From: DASVEE01 sp036380735
GTDB lineage: Bacteria; Acidobacteriota; Thermoanaerobaculia; Gp7-AA8
Direction of reading: 5' to 3'
NCBI GenBank assembly: GCA_036380735.1
Contig: DASVEE010000003.1
Location: 1-64,000, forward strand
DNA: 64,000 bases
In this document: in pieces, positions 1 to 7,592 of the stretch
How the letters are laid out: every line of letters begins with the position of its first letter
Position numbering within the stretch: position 1 is the first letter of the stretch
Translations under genes and position numbers: made by a program
The notes under the pieces: generated by a model
Databases searched by the model: none
The model's input: only the letters and a program-made list of their open reading frames with translations
Told to the model about the DNA's origin: nothing

Positions 1-131
1 GGGCAGGTTATCCACGCGTTACTCACCCGTTCGCCGCTCGACTAGCCCTTGCGGGCCGCCTCGCTCGACTTGCATGTGTAAAGCACGCCGCCAGCGTTCA
101 TTCTGAGCCAGGATCAAACTCTCCAGTTTGA
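1..131 (-). rRNA. rrs: 16S ribosomal RNA, 5' end (partial)
   Basis: The reverse complement carries the universal 16S 5' motif GAGTTTGATCCTGGCTCAG, followed by the conserved ACGCTGGCGGCGTG stretch, the ACACATGCAAGTCGA stretch and AACGGGTGAGTAACGCG. Only about the first 130 bases are inside the window; the rest of the gene continues beyond base 1. The exact 5' end is set by analogy with E. coli and is good to a few bases. The sequence resembles Acidobacteriota, but it is too short to place the organism. Confidence 0.97.
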
Positions 132-310
132 ACTCTTCGGCTTGCGCCGATTCATCTTGGATGCTTGATTCCTAAACATCAGCCGTTTGAACGACTGTTG
201 CTTATTCGGATACTACTGTTTTGATGACACACCGGGGGGTGTGCCATCGGATTCTTGAAGTTCGCAATTACGAACCTCGAAAGGAATCTTCGTTGGTCTA
301 TTCTTTCCTA

Positions 311-326
311 TTCAGTTGTCAAGGAA
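311..326 (-). promoter_or_regulatory. boxA-like antitermination site in rRNA leader
   Basis: On the minus strand this reads TTCCTTGACAACTGAA, close to the TTCTTTGAAAACT-type boxA found in rRNA leaders, where the Nus factors bind to prevent Rho-dependent termination. It lies between the promoter at 510-538 and the 16S start, which is the expected place. Confidence 0.65.
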
Positions 327-509
327 CCGACTGCCGTCGAAAGGGCGGCAAGATTGCCAGACCCTTCCGTCCGTGTCAAGCGGAATGTTTCCGCGCGTTT
401 AGCTTCGTCGAAGCGACGCGAACTCATTCCGGTTGACCCGGACACCGTGAAACTCACACGTTTGGGGGATTGAAAAGATCGTACTTCAGGGGTGCTGCAG
501 GGACTGTGA

Positions 510-538
510 ATCTTAGTGCCGCTCGCCGCGCTTGTCAA
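510..538 (-). promoter_or_regulatory. sigma-70 promoter of the rRNA operon
   Basis: On the minus strand there is a perfect TTGACA -35 (533-538), a 17-base spacer and a TAAGAT -10 (510-515). This would start a leader of about 370 bases before the 16S gene. The near-consensus match and the downstream boxA make it the likely rrn promoter. Confidence 0.85.
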
Positions 539-539
539 C

Positions 540-883
540 CACTTGCTAACCGTTCGGTTGGCGTTCGTTGATCTCGCGGCGAGGGAACGATGACAACCAG
601 CCGCCCTTGCTGCTTATTTCGTGAGGTTGAGGTCGTTGCTAAAGATCGCGGCGCCGTCAGGACCGCCAAGGTCTTTCGGGCGCCCCGCCGCGTCTTGCGC
701 GCCAGGATCCAGTGGTAACGATTCACACCTCGTTCCAATTCCCACGGCGCGCAGCACAAGTTGCTGTGCACGTGTGAGTTACCTTCGTCGTTCAAAGAGC
801 GCGTTTCCGCGTCGGGACCGTGCTTAACCTGACGAGTGTGGCGGCTATTCCAGCTATATTTGGAAGCGCCCGAACGAGTGAAC
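540..883. other. intergenic region, no gene recognised
   Basis: This ~340-base stretch lies between the rRNA promoter and the repeat element at 884. Open frames exist on both strands, but their translations have no recognisable domain and their composition does not resemble the neighbouring genes. No tRNA cloverleaf was seen. Confidence 0.5.
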
Positions 884-928
884 GATAGGACGCATAGGGA
901 CCTATGGGACGGATAGGACGAATGGGAC
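884..928. repeat. 9-bp tandem repeat element (GTCCYATNS family), single arm
   Basis: About five 9-bp units of the GGAC(N)NATAG/ATGG type run just past the stop codon of the YfhO-like gene. It is the first of about twenty such elements in the window. There is no matching inverted arm here. Confidence 0.8.
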
Positions 929-940
929 AGCTTCACACGG

Positions 941-3112
941 TCAAGGGCGCCGAAACCAGCAGAGGGCCAGGCCGAGAAGCGCCAGAGCCAAGGCGCCGTA
1001 GAAGGCCAGGGGGCGGTACGTCAGCGCGACCGTGCAGCGTCCAGCGGGAAGCGCCACGACCACGAACGCTTCCTCCCTTTCCAGCGGCACGTGCCGGCCG
1101 TTCACCGTGACGCGCCATCCCGGCGCCGCCACATGGCTCGAGCGCAGCCGCACCGCCTGCTTCGCGTTCACCGCCAGTTCCACCCGCGCCGCCTCATACC
1201 GCCGCACCGTCACCTCCGCCCCCTCGGCGAAGAAACGAGGCTGCGCGCGCCGGTTCTCGAACAGCGTGCCGTCCGCCCCTCCGTAGATCGGCTTCCAGTG
1301 CGCCGGATCGAACGCCGCCCCCGGCTCGGCCAGCAGGAAGCGCACGTTCAGGCGGTCGATCGCCGGATCGTCGACGTTCACGATGCGATCGGTGTCGATG
1401 TCCGGATCGTCGTGACTGATCCGCTTCAGATACTCCGTGTAGAAGTCGAACGACATCGGATCCGCTCCTCGGATGTCCTCGAAACCGTACTGCGCCGAGG
1501 CGTTGGGGAGGAACATCCAGTCGAAGCCGGCGATGCGGAACGGCTCCGGCGGCGCCGCGTTGCGCAACGCCTCGAGGATCGGCACACGCGGCCGGTAGAA
1601 GCGCCCGTCGACGAGCGCGTTGAAGCCGGCGTTGAGCACGAAGAGCTCCAGCGCCACGAAGACGAAGAGCAACTGCGGGGCGAAACGCCGCAGCTTCAAC
1701 ACGAGCACGCAGAACAACACCACGCCGCCGACGGCAACGAGATCCGCCGACCGCAGCACGGCGGCGCGTAGGCGCCAGACGTACAGCGCAAGCGCGACGA
1801 GCGGCAGCGCCGCGACGAAGAGCATCGGCGCCACGCGTTCGCGCAGCCGGTCGGCGAAGCGTGCGGCGACGATGATGCCGAGGAAGATGGCGATGAAGCG
1901 GAGCTTGTCGTTGGCGGTGATGGAGAACGGCGGCACGGCGTTCAGCGCGTGGCCGACGAACGACCAGTCGAGCGCCACGAGCCACAGCACGACCGCAAAC
2001 GCCAGCCAGATGCGGTCGCGCGTTTCGGTCCGCCGCGACAGCCCCGCGGCGATCGCCAGCGTCAACACCAGCAGCCCCGCGTACGACGTGGCCACGATGC
2101 TGTAGTTGAGGAGCCAGTCCCAGTTGCCGCGCACGGGATTGCCAAAGCCGTTCGGCATGACCATCGCCCAGAGCATCGTCAGCGGGTAGTCGAAGTCGTG
2201 CGCGCCGCGCCGCAGATCGGCGAGCCGTGTGCTGAGCAGCACCTGCTGCAGCGTCGGCAGCCACGCCGGCGCGGAGAGCAGCAGCCCGGCGATGGCGCCC
2301 TGCACTGGAAAGCGGAAACGCGCCAGCCAGTCACGCCGATCGGCGGCCAGCGCCAGGTCGATGGCAAACAACCCCGCCGCGGCAATGGCGATGTGCAGCA
2401 CGCTTTCCGGATGGCCGTTGGCCATCAGCGTACCCACGATCAGCGCCACGAAAACGACGCCGCGCCGCCCCACCGGTCCTATTCGAGCGTGCGCGTAAAA
2501 CAGGGCAAACAACGCCGCCGGTAGAAACGCAGTCACCGAGGCCGTCGAGTAATACAGATACACCGTCTGAAACGAGCACCACGCAAACGCCACCGCCGCC
2601 GCACACGATGCGACTTCGCTGGCGCCCATGCGCCGCGCGAAGAGATACGTGAACAACAGCGCCACGAACAGCTTCAGCCCGGCCATGGCCACGAGCTGCT
2701 TCGGCAGCGGCACGAACAGCGTCGCCAGAAAGAGCGGAGAGAACGGTGCCGCTTCGCCGTTGCCGAGGAGTGGGTAGCCGGAGAAGGAGTAGCGGTTCCA
2801 GAGCGGCGCGCGGCCGTGCGCCAGCTCTTCACGCGCGACCTGCATCCACGGGAGGAACAACTTGACGGTGTCGTTCGTCAGCGGGTTCTTCGCCTGCAGC
2901 TCGCCGAAGCGTGCGCGGTACGGATAGCCGCGCGCCACCTCGTCGACCGGCACCGGCAGCTTCGTGGTGAAGACCGCGCCGTGGAGAAACGCGAACGTCA
3001 GCACCAGGAACAGCAGCGCTGTGCGCCACGGCACCTCGACGATCCAGCGCCGCAGCGCGGCCACGAGGAGCAGCGCCGGGGCGGCGATCCCGAGGAGGGT
3101 GACGACGAACAT
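941..3112 (-). CDS. YfhO-like polytopic membrane protein
   Basis: A 723-residue integral membrane protein with roughly a dozen hydrophobic helices spread from residue 4 to the C-terminus. The large N-terminal membrane domain with an early extracytoplasmic loop (acidic/aromatic, residues ~50-110) and a C-terminal beta-rich domain before a last helix (~705-720) match the bacterial YfhO family. That family is thought to have a GT-C glycosyltransferase fold and to act on cell-envelope glycopolymers. It is the last gene of the minus-strand run that carries the menaquinone genes, starting 6 bases after the menE stop. The exact substrate is unknown. Confidence 0.75.
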   Translation of the reverse strand: MFVVTLLGIAAPALLLVAALRRWIVEVPWRTALLFLVLTFAFLHGAVFTTKLPVPVDEVARGYPYRARFGELQAKNPLTNDTVKLFLPWMQVAREELAHGRAPLWNRYSFSGYPLLGNGEAAPFSPLFLATLFVPLPKQLVAMAGLKLFVALLFTYLFARRMGASEVASCAAAVAFAWCSFQTVYLYYSTASVTAFLPAALFALFYAHARIGPVGRRGVVFVALIVGTLMANGHPESVLHIAIAAAGLFAIDLALAADRRDWLARFRFPVQGAIAGLLLSAPAWLPTLQQVLLSTRLADLRRGAHDFDYPLTMLWAMVMPNGFGNPVRGNWDWLLNYSIVATSYAGLLVLTLAIAAGLSRRTETRDRIWLAFAVVLWLVALDWSFVGHALNAVPPFSITANDKLRFIAIFLGIIVAARFADRLRERVAPMLFVAALPLVALALYVWRLRAAVLRSADLVAVGGVVLFCVLVLKLRRFAPQLLFVFVALELFVLNAGFNALVDGRFYRPRVPILEALRNAAPPEPFRIAGFDWMFLPNASAQYGFEDIRGADPMSFDFYTEYLKRISHDDPDIDTDRIVNVDDPAIDRLNVRFLLAEPGAAFDPAHWKPIYGGADGTLFENRRAQPRFFAEGAEVTVRRYEAARVELAVNAKQAVRLRSSHVAAPGWRVTVNGRHVPLEREEAFVVVALPAGRCTVALTYRPLAFYGALALALLGLALCWFRRP

Positions 3113-3118
3113 GCGCGG

Positions 3119-4159
3119 CTATTGTCCGCGCAACTTGGCGCGCTGCAGCTTGCCGAGCGCGGTGCGCGGGATCTCCGGCACGCGCTGTACCGAACGAATC
3201 CGCTCGTACGGCATCACGCGCGCGTTGAACGCGGCGACGATCGCCTCCGCGTCGCCGCCGGCAAGTGCGAGCTGCAGCACGTGGCCGAGCCGTTCGTCCT
3301 CGACCGGAACGAGCGCCGCGTCCGCACCGGCGATCTCCGCGAGGATACGGTCGAGGCGCTGCAGGTCGACCGACTCGCCGCCGATCTTGAGGAACTCCCC
3401 TGCCCGGCCGCGCACCCGCAGCACGCGCCCCTCCACCTCGCCGAGATCTTCGGATACAAACCAGCCGTCCACCTTCGGATCGAAGAAGCCGCGCTCGAAG
3501 GTGGCGTAGCCGGTCAGCAGCGATTCGCTGCGGAAGGCCAGCCGTCCGTCGTCCGTCGTCCGCGCGTCGACGTGGTCGAGCAGCAGCAGTTCCGGCGACG
3601 TGCCGCGCGCGGTGGCGATCTGCGAGCAGCATTCGGTCATGCCGTAGCTCGGGCGCACCGGCCAGCCGAGCGCCTGCGCATCGCGATACAACTCCGGCGA
3701 CAGCGCCCCGCCGCCGACGACGATGGCTCGCATCGCTTTCGGCGCGCGCAGCCCTCCCCGCACGAGGTCACTCACCTGCGCCGGGACCAACGCGGAAAGG
3801 GTGGCATGCGACGCAACGAACAGCTCCGCGTCCCACGGCTGCGCCTCGACGCGCGCGCCGCTGAGATACGCCCGGGCGTGGATGCCGAGACCGCCGACGT
3901 GGAAGGGGGGGAGGACGTTGAGCCAGACATCGTGCTCGTTCGACTGGAGGTGGCGATTCACTGCCGCGGCCGAGGCCAGCAGCGCGCGCTTGGATAACGC
4001 GGTGAGCTTCAGCGCCCCGGTCGTGCCGGAGGTGGCCAGCCAGACGTGCGCCTCCAGCGGCGGCACGTCGCGCACGAGCTGCTGCAACGCCGCGCGATCG
4101 GCCGCCGGCATGCGCGGGTTCAGCAGCAGGTGCGTTTCGGTGGTGGTCCAGTCGAGCAT
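3119..4159 (-). CDS. menE: O-succinylbenzoate-CoA ligase (MenE)
   Basis: A 346-residue adenylate-forming enzyme that activates o-succinylbenzoate to its CoA thioester in menaquinone synthesis. The ANL phosphate loop TSGTTGALK is at residues 43-51. Further on are SYGMTE, the hinge region with GWFVSEDLGE and GRAGEFLKIGGESV, and the catalytic lysine in RTALGKLQRAKL near the C-terminus. It is of the short MenE type, well below the ~450-490 residues of many homologues. I chose the ATG at 4159 because the longer upstream reading runs through the repeat element between menC and menE. Its neighbours are all menaquinone genes. Confidence 0.9.
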   Translation of the reverse strand: MLDWTTTETHLLLNPRMPAADRAALQQLVRDVPPLEAHVWLATSGTTGALKLTALSKRALLASAAAVNRHLQSNEHDVWLNVLPPFHVGGLGIHARAYLSGARVEAQPWDAELFVASHATLSALVPAQVSDLVRGGLRAPKAMRAIVVGGGALSPELYRDAQALGWPVRPSYGMTECCSQIATARGTSPELLLLDHVDARTTDDGRLAFRSESLLTGYATFERGFFDPKVDGWFVSEDLGEVEGRVLRVRGRAGEFLKIGGESVDLQRLDRILAEIAGADAALVPVEDERLGHVLQLALAGGDAEAIVAAFNARVMPYERIRSVQRVPEIPRTALGKLQRAKLRGQ

Positions 4160-4174
4160 TGGGTGTTGGGATAA

Positions 4175-4301
4175 CGATAGGACAAATAGGCGAATAGGAC
4201 GGATAGGACCATTTTTCCCACCCGACCCCGTCTGTTCTACGGCAGTGGGGTTTGTCCCATCGGTCCTATAGGTCCCATTCGTCCTATCCGTCCTACCGTC
4301 A
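4175..4301. repeat. 9-bp repeat hairpin between menC and menE
   Basis: Left arm 4175-4209 (units such as GGACAAATA, GGACGGATA) and right arm ~4250-4301 (GTCCCATCG, GTCCTATAG, GTCCCATTC, GTCCTATCC) are inverted copies around a ~40-base core. It sits inside the men operon, immediately after the menC stop codon. Confidence 0.85.
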
Positions 4302-5135
4302 CCCCAGCCGTTTCCACGGCAAGGATCGCAGCAGATCGTCAAAACCCAGCCCGGTGCCTTCCGGCGGCAGCAGCCGCGCGCCGTCGGCGGTGATGCGCTC
4401 GCTGAAGGCGTTCGCTTCATACGCCACGTGGGTGAACAGGCCGTTGCGCGCGCTGACCTGGTTGGTCGCGGCCACATACGCGGCGTAGAACTGGCCGATG
4501 GGGTGATCGAAATACGTGGTCACCACCATCTCCACCCCTTCCATCCACTGCCCGCCAAGGGCCGGTTTCACCACCAGCAGGTCCACCGCATCGGTGGCCG
4601 TTTCGCGGTCGAGAGCCAGGCGCAATCCGGTGCGCTCACGCAGCGCGCGCCAGACGGCGGGATCGTAAGGACAGGGGTCTTCGACGAAGTCGATGCGCTC
4701 GTGCGGCAGCGTTTCCGCGATGCGCACGAACTCCTCCGCGGTCAGTGTGGCGTTGAAGTCGAGGCGCAGCCGCTTGTCGGGCCAGCTCGCAGGAATGCCT
4801 TTCAGCTTCACCGTATCGAAGGCGTCGGGCGCGTCCTCCCCCGTCCAGTGGCTCAGCGGAATCGTCAGCCCTGCGAACAACGATCGGCCGGCAACACGCG
4901 CCTGGCCGTCGAGCTCCGCGCACACGAGCGAGGCGCTCGTAAGCCGCGTCGTTGCGCCGCGCGCGAGCCGTGCCAGCTGCTCGTCGAGCGGCAGGTCACC
5001 GAGCTCCGGCCACGGATGCACGTCGGCGTAGCCGTCGCCCACACGCAGCAGCGCGCCTTCGCGCGGACCAGGCCTGGCGACGGCGCTGAGCCGCGTCCGC
5101 GGCGTCAGCGTGTAGCGCCAGTACCAGAGATCCAT
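4299..5135 (-). CDS. menC: o-succinylbenzoate synthase (MenC)
   Basis: A 278-residue enolase-superfamily enzyme that dehydrates SHCHC to o-succinylbenzoate. The catalytic set can be seen: the KxK lysines K110 and K112 (VKLKGIP), the metal ligands D126 (DFNAT), E152 (DFVEDP) and D176 (ALDRET), and the second lysine K190 (VVKPALGG). The start ATG at 5135 overlaps the menA stop in an ATGA junction, so translation is probably coupled. It is shorter than E. coli MenC (320), mostly in the N-terminal capping domain. Confidence 0.92.
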   Translation of the reverse strand: MDLWYWRYTLTPRTRLSAVARPGPREGALLRVGDGYADVHPWPELGDLPLDEQLARLARGATTRLTSASLVCAELDGQARVAGRSLFAGLTIPLSHWTGEDAPDAFDTVKLKGIPASWPDKRLRLDFNATLTAEEFVRIAETLPHERIDFVEDPCPYDPAVWRALRERTGLRLALDRETATDAVDLLVVKPALGGQWMEGVEMVVTTYFDHPIGQFYAAYVAATNQVSARNGLFTHVAYEANAFSERITADGARLLPPEGTGLGFDDLLRSLPWKRLG

Positions 5136-6001
5136 CACAGCACCGTGCCGAGGACGAAGAGGAGGCCGAAGGCCCACTGGAGCGCGCCGGCCATCGCCAG
5201 CGCTTTGTTCAGCGCCGGCCCGTCGGCGCGCAGCACGCGCACGATGACGAGAAGCGCCAGCGGCAGCGCCGCGAGCGTCACCAGCAGCCACGGCATCGAG
5301 CGATGCCACGCCACGGCACCGGCGATGAAGAACGGCACGAGCGCGAAGAAGACGACTTCGGCGCGCGCGAACATCGGGCCGAAGCGCACCGCCAGCGTGC
5401 GTTTGCGGCTGACGCGATCGGTCGCCACGTCGCGCAGGTTGTTGATGACGAGCAGTACCGTCGCCAGCGCGCCCGCGGCGAAGCCGGTGAGCAGCACTGC
5501 CGGATCGATCGTCAGCGTCTGCACGTAATACGTGCCGCCCACCGCGGCGAAACCGAAGAACAGGAGGACGAACAGCTCGCCGAGCCCGTGATACGCCAGC
5601 GGATACGGTCCGCCGGTGTAGGCGTAAGCCATGACGATCGACGCCAGGCCAATCGCCAGCAGCGGCCAGCCGCCGCGCAACAGCAGCGGCACGCCGCACA
5701 TCGCGGCGAGGAAGAGGCAAACGTACGCCGCCGTCAGCACCGCGTCGGCATGGATGAGCCCCGCCTGCACCACGCGAATCGGCCCGATGCGCTCGCCGGT
5801 GTCCGCGCCTTTCTTGAAGTCGAGCGCATCGTTGATGAAGTTCGTGGCGATCTGGATGAGGATCGCCCCCGCCAGCGCGCAAGCGGCGATCGGCCAGACG
5901 ATCCCCGTCGGCTGATGCGCCGCCAGCGCCGTCGCCATCAGCACCGGGACGATGGCCGCGGAGAGCGTCTTGGGGCGGGCGGCAAGGAGCCAGTTCTTCA
6001 T
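5135..6001 (-). CDS. menA: 1,4-dihydroxy-2-naphthoate polyprenyltransferase (MenA)
   Basis: A 288-residue UbiA-superfamily membrane enzyme that attaches the isoprenoid tail to DHNA. The first Asp-rich motif, NDALD, is at residues 57-61 (in NFINDALDFKKGAD). The second is NNLRDVATDRVSRKRTLAVR further on. About eight transmembrane helices are predicted by eye. I place the start at 6001 (MKNWLLAARPKTL, the usual family start). A longer reading to 6097 would only add translated repeat element. The stop overlaps the menC start. Confidence 0.93.
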   Translation of the reverse strand: MKNWLLAARPKTLSAAIVPVLMATALAAHQPTGIVWPIAACALAGAILIQIATNFINDALDFKKGADTGERIGPIRVVQAGLIHADAVLTAAYVCLFLAAMCGVPLLLRGGWPLLAIGLASIVMAYAYTGGPYPLAYHGLGELFVLLFFGFAAVGGTYYVQTLTIDPAVLLTGFAAGALATVLLVINNLRDVATDRVSRKRTLAVRFGPMFARAEVVFFALVPFFIAGAVAWHRSMPWLLVTLAALPLALLVIVRVLRADGPALNKALAMAGALQWAFGLLFVLGTVL

Positions 6002-6004
6002 GAC

Positions 6005-6107
6005 GCGTTGTCCGTTGTCCGTTGTCCGTTGACCGTCTTCTCCGCGAAGCGCTTCGTGCTGCGCAGCACGGAAAACGGACCACGGAAAACGGACCACGCG
6101 CGCACCG
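6005..6107. repeat. GTCCGTT tandem-repeat hairpin between menB and menA
   Basis: The left arm is three to four copies of a 7-bp unit (TTGTCCG) and the right arm two copies of CACGGAAAACGGAC, its inverted counterpart. The core contains GCGAAGCGC and CGCAGCACG. The same element, including the core words, occurs inside the ligD-like gene at 38174-38264. Confidence 0.85.
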
Positions 6108-6113
6108 CGCGCA

Positions 6114-6938
6114 TCACGGAAACCGCTTGAACTTGTCGAACTCCGGCTTCCGCTTCTCCACGAACGCGTCCCGCCCCTCCTGCGCTTCTTCGGAGAGGTA
6201 ATAGAGGAGCGTGGCGCTGCCGCCGAAATCGAGGAGGCCCATCTGTCCGTCGCAGTCGGCGTTCATCGCCGCCTTGAGGAAGCGGAGCGCCATCGGCGAG
6301 AGGGCGAGCATCTCGCGGCACCACTGCAGCGTCGTCGTCTCCAGCTCTTCGTACGGCACGACGGTGTTGACCAGGCCCATGTCGAGCGCCTGCTGCGCGT
6401 CGTACTGGCGGCAGAGGAACCAGATCTCGCGCGCTTTCTTCTGGCCGATGATGCGCGCCAGGTACGAGGAGCCGAGACCGGCGTCGAAGCTGCCGACGCG
6501 GGGGCCGGTCTGGCCGAAGCGGGCGTTGTCCGCGGCGATCGTCAGGTCGCAGACGACGTGCAGCACGTGGCCCCCGCCGATGGCGTAGCCCGCGACCATC
6601 GCCACGACCGGCTTGGGCATGCTGCGGATCTGCTTCTGCACGTCGAGGATGTTGAGGCGGGGGATCTTTTCTTTCGGGTCGACGTAGCCGCCTTTGCCGC
6701 GCACGCGCTGGTCGCCGCCGGAGCAGAACGCGTCCTTCCCTTCGCCCGTGAGGATGATGACGCCGATGTCGCCGTCGTCGCGCGCCATGTCGAACGCGAG
6801 CTTCAGCTCGGCGACGGTCTTGGGGCGGAAGGCGTTGCGCACTTCCGGACGGTTGATCGTGATCTTGGCGATCCCGTCGTCGGTGCGCTCGTACTTGATG
6901 TCCTCGAAATCGTGGAGTTTGACCCAGGTTTCAGCCAT
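6114..6938 (-). CDS. menB: 1,4-dihydroxy-2-naphthoyl-CoA synthase (MenB)
   Basis: A 274-residue crotonase-fold enzyme that closes the second ring of the naphthoquinone. It closely follows E. coli MenB: CSGGDQ and the oxyanion-hole AGYAIGGGH, then FGQTGPRVGSFDAGLGSS, IGQKKAREIWFLCRQYDA, SPMALRFLKAAMNAD and the C-terminal EFDKFKRFP. The GSFDxG context matches bicarbonate-dependent type I MenB. I prefer the ATG at 6938 (MAETW); an in-frame GTG at 6950 would add four residues. It follows menH by about 18 bases. Confidence 0.94.
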   Translation of the reverse strand: MAETWVKLHDFEDIKYERTDDGIAKITINRPEVRNAFRPKTVAELKLAFDMARDDGDIGVIILTGEGKDAFCSGGDQRVRGKGGYVDPKEKIPRLNILDVQKQIRSMPKPVVAMVAGYAIGGGHVLHVVCDLTIAADNARFGQTGPRVGSFDAGLGSSYLARIIGQKKAREIWFLCRQYDAQQALDMGLVNTVVPYEELETTTLQWCREMLALSPMALRFLKAAMNADCDGQMGLLDFGGSATLLYYLSEEAQEGRDAFVEKRKPEFDKFKRFP

Positions 6939-6956
6939 AGCGGCGCGCACGTTATG

Positions 6957-7592
6957 TCATTCGAGGAACGGGCGCAATCGCGCGAGAAACGCTTCAGGAC
7001 GCTCCCACGGAACGCGGTGTCCGGCGCGGGGACAGACCCACAGCTCGCCCTGCGGCAGCAGGCTGACGGCGCGGGAGCCTTCGACGATGTATTTGACGTC
7101 GCGCTCGCCGGCGATCCAGAGCACGGGGATGTCGATCTCTCCGAGGCGTGGGGCGAGCGGCTCGAGGTTACCGGGCGACCAGTCGCGCAGCGCCTGCGCC
7201 AGCCGCCGGCGGTCGAAGTCGCCTTCGTTGCGCGGCTGCTCGTGACCGGCGAACACCGGTTGCGTGTTCCAGTCCTTCATCAGCGACCACCACGGCTCGT
7301 CGCCTTCGAAGCGGCGCGCCCACGCGTCGTCATCGGCGCGGCGCTGCTCGCGCTTCTCGTCGAGATTGAGGCCGGACGAAATGATGATCGCCTTGCGGAA
7401 GCGGCGCTGCAGCAGCTCGCCGAGAGCGAGGCGTCCGCCCATCGAGTAGCCGAGGAGGATGTCGTCGGGCGTGGCTTCCTCGAGCTCGGCGAGGCCGCCG
7501 GTGAAGAGGTTCGGCGCTCGATGCGGGAACGGGAGCAAGTCCCAGTCGCTGGGAAGGCCGAGAAAGCCGTGCAGACACCAGATCACGCCCAT
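6957..7592 (-). CDS. menH: 2-succinyl-6-hydroxy-2,4-cyclohexadiene-1-carboxylate synthase (MenH)
   Basis: A 211-residue alpha/beta hydrolase that eliminates pyruvate from SEPHCHC. It shows the oxyanion HGFLG at residues 8-12, the nucleophile S50 in LLGYSMGG, the aspartate in AGERD and the histidine in CPRAGHRVPWE. It is shorter than E. coli MenH (252). The ATG at 7592 lies 10 bases inside the end of menD, so the two are translated together. Gene order (menD-menH-menB) supports the assignment over a generic hydrolase. Confidence 0.88.
   Translation of the reverse strand: MGVIWCLHGFLGLPSDWDLLPFPHRAPNLFTGGLAELEEATPDDILLGYSMGGRLALGELLQRRFRKAIIISSGLNLDEKREQRRADDDAWARRFEGDEPWWSLMKDWNTQPVFAGHEQPRNEGDFDRRRLAQALRDWSPGNLEPLAPRLGEIDIPVLWIAGERDVKYIVEGSRAVSLLPQGELWVCPRAGHRVPWERPEAFLARLRPFLE

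Noticed and set aside
540..883. Possible tRNA in the rRNA upstream region
   Set aside because: A stretch resembling GTTCCAATTCCC was seen, but no acceptor stem or cloverleaf could be formed around it.
535..936. 133-codon open frame on the minus strand upstream of the rRNA promoter
   Set aside because: Ser/Arg-rich translation with no domain, starting inside a repeat element; composition unlike the neighbouring genes.
4175..4301. REP/BIME or insertion-sequence end
   Set aside because: No transposase gene, no target-site duplication visible, and the unit is a short tandem 9-mer rather than a single palindrome.
6001..6097. N-terminal extension of MenA
   Set aside because: The extra 32 residues are translated repeat element; family homology begins at MKNW.
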